A stretch of DNA of 7,985 nucleotides from AC-52 sp044870295. GTDB lineage: Bacteria; Actinomycetota; UBA4738. Position 1 is the stretch's first letter. Each line of letters opens with the position of its first letter. This document shows, one piece after another, positions 1 through 5,672 of this stretch. The stretch is taken from positions 1-7,985 of the forward strand of contig JBIOYQ010000103.1 of the NCBI GenBank assembly GCA_044870295.1, read 5' to 3'. The translations under genes and the position numbers were made by a program. The notes beneath the pieces are model-generated. The model was not told the DNA's origin. It saw only the letters and a program-made list of their open reading frames with translations, and did not search any database.

Positions 1-106
1 GGTCTTCGGCGATGGCTCGCTGGACCTCGGCCCGGGGGATCCCGAGCAGCTCGGCGAGCACGACATCGAGCCGCCCGGGCCCAGCGACCAGCGTCGTCGG
101 CGGCAT
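1..106 (-). CDS. RluD/RluA-family pseudouridine synthase, N-terminal fragment (runs off left edge)
   Basis: Only the first 35 codons are in the window. The ATG at 106-104 opens a frame reading MPPTTLVAGPGRLDVVLAEL and then LGIPRAEVQRAIAED up to the edge. The run G-R-L-D-x-x-L-A-x-L-L-G-I-x-R-A-x-x-Q-x-A-I is the start of an S4 RNA-binding domain, as found at the N-terminus of RluA/RluD pseudouridine synthases. These enzymes isomerise uridines in 23S rRNA. The start is 5 bases past the lspA stop, and no clear Shine-Dalgarno sequence is visible, so translation is probably coupled to lspA. The lspA-rluD order is common in Actinobacteria and Firmicutes and supports the call. The catalytic domain is outside the window. 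Another S4-domain protein remains possible, but the synteny makes it less likely. Confidence 0.72.
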   Translation of the reverse strand, partial: MPPTTLVAGPGRLDVVLAELLGIPRAEVQRAIAED

Positions 107-111
107 CAGGC

Positions 112-570
112 TCAGTCGCGGCGGACGATGCCCGCCACGGCCACGATCAGCGCCCCGATCACGATGGCCGAGTCGGCGGCATTGAACACCGGCCACACCC
201 GGAAGTCGATGAAGTCGATCACCCCGCGCGGACCCCGCACCAGACGGTCCGTGAGGTTGCCCAGCGCGCCCCCGAGGATGAGGCCGAGACCGATCGCCGT
301 GGGCATCGAGTCCAGGCGCGTCGAAGCGAACACGATCACCACGCACACCACCACCGTAGCCAGGAAGAACAGCCAGGCTTGTCCGCCGAACAGGCCGAAC
401 GCACCACCGGTATTGGTGGTGAAGCGAAGCCGCACCACCCCGTGGATGATCTCGATCGGCGGACGACCGGCCAGCTGGTCCTCGACGATCCATTTCGTCA
501 CGCGATCGACGATGTAGGCGGCGGCGGCCACGCCGTACAGGAACAGCGCCAGCCGGCCCCGGCGGCTCAC
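112..570 (-). CDS. lspA: Lipoprotein signal peptidase (signal peptidase II)
   Basis: This is a 152-residue integral membrane aspartyl protease that cleaves the signal peptide from diacylglyceryl-prolipoproteins; the length is near the family norm. Visible family motifs are D-R-x-T-K at 22-26, N-T-G-G-A-F-G at 53-59, G-A-L-G-N-L-T-D-R at 101-109, the first catalytic Asp in V-I-D-F (D119), and the second in F-N-A-A-D-S (D133). Hydrophobic segments near 7-20, 65-82, 91-105 and 133-148 fit four transmembrane helices. The start is a GTG at 570-568, only 4 bases after the traR/dksA stop; it leaves the first helix and the DRxTK motif intact. The gene is the middle member of a tight minus-strand group with the TraR/DksA-type gene upstream and an RluD-like gene 5 bases downstream. 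All signature residues are present, so it should be functional. Confidence 0.97.
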   Translation of the reverse strand: MSRRGRLALFLYGVAAAAYIVDRVTKWIVEDQLAGRPPIEIIHGVVRLRFTTNTGGAFGLFGGQAWLFFLATVVVCVVIVFASTRLDSMPTAIGLGLILGGALGNLTDRLVRGPRGVIDFIDFRVWPVFNAADSAIVIGALIVAVAGIVRRD

Positions 571-574
571 GCGA

Positions 575-964
575 TCAGCGGACCCGCTCTTCGGCCTGCT
601 TGTCCTTGATGCAGAGGTTCGCGTAGGGCAGCGCCTTCAGTCGGAGCTTCTCGATCGGCTTCCCGCACCGGTCGCACAGCCCGTAGGTCCCGTCCTCGAT
701 CTTGACCAGCGCCTTGTCGATCCGGTCCATGAGGTCCCGCAGGTTGTTCACCAGGGACAGGTCGCGTTCACGTTCGAACGTGGCCGTCCCGGCGTCGGCG
801 TATTCCTCGTCGAACGCCATCTCACCGGTCAGGTCCGACTGGTTCGTGCCGAAGGAGGACTCCTCCAGCTCCTTGTACTGAGCCAGGAGGTCGGCGCGCT
901 CGGTCTCGAGCTGCGCCTTCAGCTCCTTGATCTCGGACTTGGTGAGCGGACTCTTGGCGGCCAT
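575..964 (-). CDS. TraR/DksA-family C4-type zinc-finger protein (fourth Cys replaced)
   Basis: This is a 129-residue protein with a long charged coiled-coil N-terminal half (about 8-35 and 60-90) and a C-terminal zinc-finger signature, Y-G-x-C-D-R-C-G-K-P-I at 94-104, followed by A-L-P-Y-A-N-L-C at 111-118. DksA/TraR proteins bind the RNA polymerase secondary channel and modulate initiation. The acidic tip motif of true DksA (DxxDxA) is not evident; the protein has E-E-Y-A-D-A-G-T at 53-60, so it is better called TraR/DksA-family than DksA. The finger has C97, C100 and C118, but the fourth position is Asp (D121). The ATG at 964-962 is preferred. The open frame extends upstream to 1195, but that part is low-complexity Arg/Ser/Pro and lies over the T-box on the other strand. 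No Shine-Dalgarno sequence is visible before the ATG, so the mRNA may be nearly leaderless. lspA follows after 4 bases. Confidence 0.9.
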   Translation of the reverse strand: MAAKSPLTKSEIKELKAQLETERADLLAQYKELEESSFGTNQSDLTGEMAFDEEYADAGTATFERERDLSLVNNLRDLMDRIDKALVKIEDGTYGLCDRCGKPIEKLRLKALPYANLCIKDKQAEERVR

Positions 965-973
965 GGTCGAAGT

Positions 974-992
974 CTGCGGGAAGCTAGCACCG
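974..992 (-). promoter_or_regulatory. Weak candidate promoter for the traR/dksA-lspA-rluD group
   Basis: On the minus strand, TGC-TAGCTT (989-981) resembles an extended -10 element and would start transcription near 974, about ten bases before the ATG. No convincing -35 hexamer is present and no Shine-Dalgarno sequence follows. This would give a nearly leaderless mRNA, which is common in Actinobacteria. It is a tentative call from base pattern only. Confidence 0.28.
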
Positions 993-1051
993 GCGGGCTC
1001 CGGGCGCCAGCCTCCAGGATACGGGATACGCGGCGCAGAGCCGTGGGCAGC

Positions 1052-1057
1052 TACAAT
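1052..1057 (+). promoter_or_regulatory. Candidate -10 element driving the T-box/ileS transcript
   Basis: TACAAT is one of the few A/T-rich hexamers in this stretch and fits an actinobacterial housekeeping -10 box. It would start RNA at about 1063-1066, just before the first strand of T-box Stem I (from about 1069). No good -35 is seen 16-18 bases upstream. The position relative to the riboswitch is the main support. Confidence 0.45.
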
Positions 1058-1065
1058 GGGCTCGA

Positions 1066-1350
1066 GAAGGCGACGACGGGACCGAGTAACCGGGTCCCCA
1101 GCGCCACGAGCGAGCCGGCGACGGTGCGAGGCCGGCGGACTGCCCCGGCGAAGATCCTCCCCGAGCCGCCGCCCGAACGGCTGGTCGCGGGCCACGCGGC
1201 CGCCCAGTAGACGCGGACGGGTCCGCCCGTGATAGCGGGAGGCTCTCCTTGGGGAGCCGGAGAGTGGGCGAGCCTCGCGAGGGGCCCGCCAAGCAGGGTG
1301 GTACCGCGGGGCCTCACGCCTCGTCCCTGATGGATGGGACGGGGCGTTTT
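1066..1350 (+). promoter_or_regulatory. T-box riboswitch, tRNA-Ile responsive (AUC specifier), transcriptional type
   Basis: The 5' leader of ileS reads uncharged tRNA-Ile and controls read-through of a terminator. The conserved T-box sequence AAGCAGGGTGGTACCGCG is at 1291-1308; its TGGT (1299-1302) can pair with the tRNA 3' end A-C-C-A. Stem I can be drawn: GGCG (1069-1072) with the CGCC downstream near 1170, and GGGA (1078-1081) with TCCC (1158-1161). The specifier loop carries the loop-E pieces AGTA (1085-1088) and GAA (1150-1152). CCGGG (1090-1094) then pairs with CCCGG (1144-1148), and the distal hairpin GCCGGC (1114-1119)/GCCGGC (1131-1136) has GGTG in its loop. The specifier ATC (1154-1156) directly follows GAA plus one base and is an Ile codon, matching the downstream gene. 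ACGGG/CCCGT (1217-1221/1226-1230) with nearby GCGGG fits the Stem II region, and 1266-1290 fits Stem III. Individual helices are hand-drawn; the T-box call itself is strong. Confidence 0.95.
1316..1350 (+). terminator. Intrinsic terminator of the T-box (attenuator)
   Basis: A 12-base-pair stem, ACGCCTCGTCCC (1316-1327) with GGGACGGGGCGT (1336-1347), pairs throughout with one T-G wobble around an 8-base loop, followed by TTTT (1347-1350), CC and TTT. The competing antiterminator would pair AGGG of the T-box (1295-1298) with CCCT (1325-1328), which uses the 5' arm of the terminator. That is the usual T-box switch geometry. The T-run is short and interrupted. Confidence 0.9.
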
Positions 1351-1369
1351 CCTTTGCGCCGGAGAGGAA

Positions 1370-1375
1370 GGAGGG
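1370..1375 (+). promoter_or_regulatory. Ribosome binding site fixing the ileS start
   Basis: GGAGGG, within AGGAAGGAGGG, lies 5-6 bases before the GTG at 1381. It comes after the T-box terminator, so the open frame running upstream to 1249 cannot be the true N-terminus. It overlaps no strong stem, although AGGAA (1365-1369) could weakly pair with TTCCT (1349-1353). Confidence 0.85.
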
Positions 1376-1380
1376 AACGG

Positions 1381-4300
1381 GTGGCCACGACGTCGCGGGT
1401 CTTCACCAGGCTTCCGCCGAAGCCTGACCATCCGGCCCTCGAGCTGGAGGTCCTGGACCGGTGGGAGCGCGACCGGACCTTCGAACGGCTGCGGGAGCAG
1501 AACCGCGGCGGACCACGGTGGAGCTTCTTCGACGGCCCCGTCACCGCGAACAAGGTGCTGGCCGTCCACACCGCGTGGGGGCGGACGCTGAAGGACGTGT
1601 TCCAGCGCTACAAGGCGATGCGGGGGTTCGAGCAGCGCTATCAGAACGGCTTCGATTGCCAGGGGCTGTGGATCGAGGTCGGGGTGGAGCGCGAGCTGGG
1701 ACTCAATTCCAAGCGGGAGATCGAGTCCTACGGCCTGGCCGAGTTCGCCCGGAAGTGCCGGGAGAAGGTGGTGTGGTCGGCGGCCGAGCTCACGCGCGGC
1801 GAGAAGCGCCTCGGGCAGTGGATGGACTGGGGCAACGACTACTTCACGTTCTCCGACACCAACATCGAATACATCTGGCGCTTCCTCAAAGTGATGCACG
1901 AGCGCGGGTGGCTGTACCTGGGGAACCGGTCCACCGAGTGGTGCCCGCGGTGCGGCACGTCGATGTCCCAGCACGAGCTCTCGCAGGGCGACGTCTACCG
2001 GAACAAGACCGACCCCTCGGTGTACGTGAGGCTCCCGCTGCGCGACCGGCCGGGCGAGTCCTTGATCGTGTGGACCACCACCCCGTGGACGCTGCCGGCC
2101 AACGTGGCGGCGGCGGTGAAGCCCGACGCGGAGTACATCCTGCGGGAGGACGGGTCGTGGGTGGCACGGGCCCGGTATCCCAAGGACACCGCGGTCAGGA
2201 AGGTGCTCGGGGAGGAGCTGGTCGGCCTCTCCTACGAGGGTCCTTTCGACCATCTGCCACCCGCCACCGAGCTGGAGCATCGCGTGATCCCGTGGGACGA
2301 GGTCTCCCTGGACGAGGGCACGGGGATCGTCCACATCGCCCCGGGCGCCGGGACCGAGGACTTCGAGCTGTCCAAGGTCCACGACCTCCCCGTGCTGGTA
2401 CCGGTGGACGAATCCGGGCACTTCTACGACGAGTACGGGTGGCTGCACGGGCTGGGGACCGGGGAATCGGCGGACCAGATCGTGGCCGACCTGGCCGAGC
2501 GGGGCCGCCTGGAGGGGGCCGAGGAGATCGAACACCGGTACCCGCACTGCTGGCGGTGCCAGACCCCCCTGATCTTCCGCGTGGTCGAGGACTGGTACAT
2601 CGCGGTCGACGACCTCCGCCCGCAGCTGATGGCGGCCAACGCCACCGTCACCTGGACGCCGGAGTACATGGGGAAGCGGATGGACGACTGGCTGCGGAAC
2701 ATGGGCGACTGGAACATCTCCCGCCGCCGGTACTACGGCCTCCCCCTCCCCTTCTACCCCTGCTCGTGCGGGCACCTCAACGTGATCGGCTCGAAGCGGG
2801 ACCTGGAGGAACGAGCGACGGGCGGGCTCGAGCAGCTCGAGGAGCTGCACCGCCCATGGATCGACGCCGTCCCGATCCGGTGTGAGACTTGCGGGGAAGA
2901 GGTCCGGCGCATCCCCGAGGTCGGCGACGTGTGGCTCGACGCCGGCATCGTTCCCTTCTCCACGCTGGGGTGGGAGAACCCGGAGCGGGTCGAGGGCGGC
3001 TATGCCACGGGAGCATCGAAGGGGTTGTCGAACGCGGACCTGCCCGACCACGCGTACTGGGAGCAGTGGTTCCCGGCGGACTGGGTGAGCGAGATGCGCG
3101 AGCAGATCCGGCTATGGTTCTACTCCCAGCTGTTCATGTCCGTGGCCCTGACCGGACGGGCCCCGTTCCAGCGGGTCCTGGGCTACGAGAAGATGCTCGA
3201 CGAGCACGGCCGGGAGATGCACGGCTCGTGGGGCAACCTGATCGAGGCCGACGACGCGTTTGCCCGCATGGGCGCGGACGTGATGCGCTGGCAGTTCTGC
3301 GCGCAGCCGCCGGACCAGGACCTGTTGTTCGGGTACGGCCCCGGGCACGAGATCAAGCGGCGCATGCTGACGCTGTGGAACTCAGTCTCGTTCTTCGTCG
3401 AGTACGCGAACATCCAGGGCTTCCGCCCCTCTTTCGACGAGCTCGCGTCGGAGCCGTCCGGAGCGTTGCAGCCGCTGGATCGATGGTTGATCGCCCGAAC
3501 GCGCCAGCTCGTCCGGGAGGCGACGGCCGGCTTCGAGGCCACGCTGACCATCAACGTCGTCAAGGCCTTCGAGGCCTTCGTCGAAGACCTGTCGACCTGG
3601 TACATCCGGCGATCGCGCCGACGGTTCTGGGAAGAGGACGACGTCGCCCTGCGGACGTTGTGGTGGGCGCTCGTCCACGCCGTCAGGGTCATCGCGCCGA
3701 TCGTCCCGTTCCTCACCGAGCACCTGTGGGCCAACCTGGTGGCCGGTCCCTGCCCCGACGCCCCGGATTCGGTCTTCCTGGCGCGCTGGCCCGAAATGCA
3801 AGCGCCGGAGACTCGCGTCCTTGAGGAAATGGAAGAAGTGAGGAGGATCGTCGAACTCGGGCGCCGAGCCCGAACAGAGGCTGGCGTCAAGCTCCGTCAG
3901 CCGCTCCGCGAAGCGACCATCTGGGCGTCTGAACAAATGACTGCGTACGCCGATGAGCTTCGCGAGGAACTCCGCGTCAAGGAAATCAAGTTCGAATTGG
4001 GACCCGTAGGGCATGCCGTATTGCGCCCCAAGCTGCCGGTTCTGGGGCCTCGGCTAGGAGCCAAGGTGAGGGATGTACAGGCTGCCCTTGAAGCCGGTGA
4101 TTATGAGCGCCTGCCGGAGGGCGGCGTTAGGGCCGCGGGAGTAGATCTCGGCCCGGACGATCTCATCCAGGTAGTCCGCCTCGGGACGGCATTCGGGGAA
4201 GGCTTCGCGGCCGCCAATCAAGAGGGCGTCAAGGTCGCGCTGGAACTGGACGACGAGCTGCGGCTGGAGGGAAGGGTGCTCGACACCATCCGGTTGCTGA

Positions 4301-4470
4301 ACGACCTGCGCAAGGCGGCAGGCCTGGAGCTCACCGACCGCATCCGGGTCACCCTGCCCTCGGCATACGCGGACGTGCTCCCGCACGCCGACCGGATCAA
4401 GGACGAGGTGCTGGCGGTGTCCATCGAGGTGGACCCGGAGATCACCGAGCCGCGCATCGAGCGGGCCTAA
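1381..4470 (+). CDS. ileS: Isoleucyl-tRNA synthetase with altered HIGH and KMSKS motifs
   Basis: This is a class I aminoacyl-tRNA synthetase of 1029 residues, in the usual range, starting at GTG 1381 behind a good ribosome binding site. It charges tRNA-Ile in the cytoplasm. In order: catalytic N-terminus with D-G-P-V-T-A-N (51-57); HIGH-equivalent A-V-H-T (61-64); CPRC knuckle (188-191); CP1 editing domain with T-T-T-P-W-T (232-237), G-T-G-I-V-H-I-A-P (313-321) and the editing Asp (D327); N-I-S-R-R-R-Y-Y-G (445-453); Cys pairs at 461/463 and 501/504; KMSKS-equivalent E-M-H-G-S (612-616) followed by W-G-N; and an anticodon-binding domain from about residue 700. The editing site looks intact, but the two ATP-handling signatures lack the usual His/His and Lys/Lys residues. 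Codons in about 3786-4200 differ from the rest. A T-box with an AUC specifier precedes it, which supports isoleucine specificity; ValRS is excluded on that ground. It is probably co-transcribed with the DmdA-like gene. Confidence 0.95.
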   Translation: MATTSRVFTRLPPKPDHPALELEVLDRWERDRTFERLREQNRGGPRWSFFDGPVTANKVLAVHTAWGRTLKDVFQRYKAMRGFEQRYQNGFDCQGLWIEVGVERELGLNSKREIESYGLAEFARKCREKVVWSAAELTRGEKRLGQWMDWGNDYFTFSDTNIEYIWRFLKVMHERGWLYLGNRSTEWCPRCGTSMSQHELSQGDVYRNKTDPSVYVRLPLRDRPGESLIVWTTTPWTLPANVAAAVKPDAEYILREDGSWVARARYPKDTAVRKVLGEELVGLSYEGPFDHLPPATELEHRVIPWDEVSLDEGTGIVHIAPGAGTEDFELSKVHDLPVLVPVDESGHFYDEYGWLHGLGTGESADQIVADLAERGRLEGAEEIEHRYPHCWRCQTPLIFRVVEDWYIAVDDLRPQLMAANATVTWTPEYMGKRMDDWLRNMGDWNISRRRYYGLPLPFYPCSCGHLNVIGSKRDLEERATGGLEQLEELHRPWIDAVPIRCETCGEEVRRIPEVGDVWLDAGIVPFSTLGWENPERVEGGYATGASKGLSNADLPDHAYWEQWFPADWVSEMREQIRLWFYSQLFMSVALTGRAPFQRVLGYEKMLDEHGREMHGSWGNLIEADDAFARMGADVMRWQFCAQPPDQDLLFGYGPGHEIKRRMLTLWNSVSFFVEYANIQGFRPSFDELASEPSGALQPLDRWLIARTRQLVREATAGFEATLTINVVKAFEAFVEDLSTWYIRRSRRRFWEEDDVALRTLWWALVHAVRVIAPIVPFLTEHLWANLVAGPCPDAPDSVFLARWPEMQAPETRVLEEMEEVRRIVELGRRARTEAGVKLRQPLREATIWASEQMTAYADELREELRVKEIKFELGPVGHAVLRPKLPVLGPRLGAKVRDVQAALEAGDYERLPEGGVRAAGVDLGPDDLIQVVRLGTAFGEGFAAANQEGVKVALELDDELRLEGRVLDTIRLLNDLRKAAGLELTDRIRVTLPSAYADVLPHADRIKDEVLAVSIEVDPEITEPRIERA
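3786..4200 (+). other. Codon-usage island inside ileS
   Basis: By hand count, in 3781-4200 (140 codons) about 48 codons end in A or T, roughly a third. In the 140 codons just before (from 3241) about 11-15 do, and after 4201 the fraction drops again. The frame stays open and the protein reads as normal synthetase C-terminal sequence (A-R-T-E-A-G-V-K-L-R-Q-P-L). The segment looks like a patch of different base composition within one gene. Confidence 0.75.
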
Positions 4471-4510
4471 CCCGGTACGCTTCGCCGGCCCACGAGAGAC
4501 CGAACGACGA

Positions 4511-4515
4511 GGAGG
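4511..4515 (+). promoter_or_regulatory. Ribosome binding site of the DmdA-like gene
   Basis: GGAGG lies 5 bases before the ATG at 4521, in the 50-base gap after the ileS stop. No promoter or T-tract terminator is visible in that gap, so transcription probably continues from ileS. Confidence 0.75.
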
Positions 4516-4520
4516 ATCGC

Positions 4521-5669
4521 ATGGAGCCGTTCGACATGACGTTGGTGCAGTGCGGGGCTCGGCTGCGCCGCTCGCCCTTCTACGAGGCCGAGCAGGGGTA
4601 CGGACCGAAGGGCTACACGGTCTACAACCACACGCTCTTCCCCATCCGGTACGACGACCTGGAAGCCGAGTACTGGCATCTCCTCAACCACGTCACGTTG
4701 TGGGACGTGGCGGTGGAACGCCAGGTGGAGATCACCGGTCCGGACGCCTTCCGGCTCACCAACATGCTCACTCCTCGGGATCTGTCCAAGTGCGCTGTGG
4801 GACAGGGCAAATACGTCCTCATCACGGCCCCGGACGGCGGCATCGTCAACGACCCGGTGCTGATGCGCCTCGGAGAGGACCACTTCTGGCTGGCCCTGGC
4901 CGACAGCGACGTGCTGCTCTACGCGATCGGGCTGGCCGCCTCCCTCGGCCTGGACGTCCAGGTGCGGGAGCCGGACGTCTCGCCCCTCCAGATCCAGGGG
5001 CCCAAGTCCAAGGACGTGGTGCGGGACCTGTTCGGCGAGGAGGCCCTCGGCCTCAAGTACTACTGGTTCCTGGAGACCGACCTCGACGGCATCCCGGTGA
5101 TCCTCACCCGGACGGGCTGGACCGGCGAGGTGGGCTTCGAGGTCTACCTGCGGGACGGCAGCCGAGGCACGGACCTGTGGGAGCGCATCATGTCGGCGGG
5201 TTTGCCGTATGAGATCCGCCCGACCGGCCCGTCGGACATCCGCCGCGTGGAGGCCGGCATCCTGAACTACGGCGCCGATATGACGCTCGAGAACAACCCG
5301 TACGAGGTGGGACTGGAGCGCCTGGTCGACCCGAACAAGGAGCAGGACTACCAGGGGAAGCAGGCGCTGGCCCGCATCGCTTCGGAAGGTGTTCGCCGCA
5401 AGCTGGTCGGGGTCGAGATCGGCGGCGACCGTCTGACGTTCAACGACCGGAAGTGGCCGGTCCGTGACCGATCAGGACAGGAAGTCGGGAAGATCACCTC
5501 CGCGCTGTTCTCCCCTAGGTTGGAGAAGAATATCGGCTACGCGTGGGTCCCGATCGCCTTGGCCGACCCAGGGACCACACTCACCGCGGTCATGCCCGAC
5601 CGGGAGGCAACGGCGACGGTGGTCCCGATGCCGTTCGTCGACCCCACCAAGGAGATCCCGAAGTCCTGA
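4521..5669 (+). CDS. DmdA-like aminomethyltransferase (GcvT/DmdA family), substrate uncertain
   Basis: This 382-residue protein belongs to the folate-binding GcvT/DmdA family, close in length to DMSP demethylase. DmdA transfers a methyl group from dimethylsulfoniopropionate to tetrahydrofolate; GcvT transfers aminomethyl. DmdA-like features are T-V-Y-N-H (33-37), E-Y-W-H-L (50-54), W-D-V-x-V-x-R-Q-V-E-I-x-G-P-D-A (61-76), R-D-L-S-K (86-90), I-V-N-D-P (108-112, where GcvT has D-D), A-D-S-D-V-L (127-132), E-P-D-V (150-153) and I-Q-G-P-K-S (158-163). The later motif R-T-G-W-T-G-E-V-G-F-E (197-207) keeps the DmdA-like Trp (W200) but otherwise reads like GcvT, where known DmdA has S-K-Q-G-G-[YF]. 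R-x-E-A-G (242-246) is the usual folate-site region, and the C-terminal barrel is complete. True DMSP demethylation is possible but unproven; another methylated substrate is equally likely. A classical glycine-cleavage T-protein is unlikely, since no gcvH or gcvP is adjacent and the D-D motif is changed. It sits 50 bases behind ileS. Confidence 0.88.
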   Translation: MEPFDMTLVQCGARLRRSPFYEAEQGYGPKGYTVYNHTLFPIRYDDLEAEYWHLLNHVTLWDVAVERQVEITGPDAFRLTNMLTPRDLSKCAVGQGKYVLITAPDGGIVNDPVLMRLGEDHFWLALADSDVLLYAIGLAASLGLDVQVREPDVSPLQIQGPKSKDVVRDLFGEEALGLKYYWFLETDLDGIPVILTRTGWTGEVGFEVYLRDGSRGTDLWERIMSAGLPYEIRPTGPSDIRRVEAGILNYGADMTLENNPYEVGLERLVDPNKEQDYQGKQALARIASEGVRRKLVGVEIGGDRLTFNDRKWPVRDRSGQEVGKITSALFSPRLEKNIGYAWVPIALADPGTTLTAVMPDREATATVVPMPFVDPTKEIPKS

Positions 5670-5672
5670 GGG

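Noticed and set aside
965..1195. N-terminal extension of the TraR/DksA-type frame
   Set aside because: The extension is Arg/Ser/Pro low-complexity sequence overlapping the T-box on the other strand. The ATG at 964 begins the coiled-coil typical of the family.
1249..1380. Upstream extension of the ileS frame
   Set aside because: The extra 44 residues overlay the T-box and its terminator and look random. The GTG at 1381 has a well-placed ribosome binding site and a normal IleRS N-terminus follows.
1051..3051. 666-codon open frame antisense to ileS and the T-box
   Set aside because: It lies over a clear ileS and riboswitch on the other strand. Its translation is Pro/Arg/Val/Leu-rich with no recognisable domain, which is typical of antisense frames in high-GC coding DNA.
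4471..4490. Possible terminator hairpin after ileS (CCGG...CCGG type)
   Set aside because: The stem is very short and no T-run follows, so it does not support termination between ileS and the DmdA-like gene.
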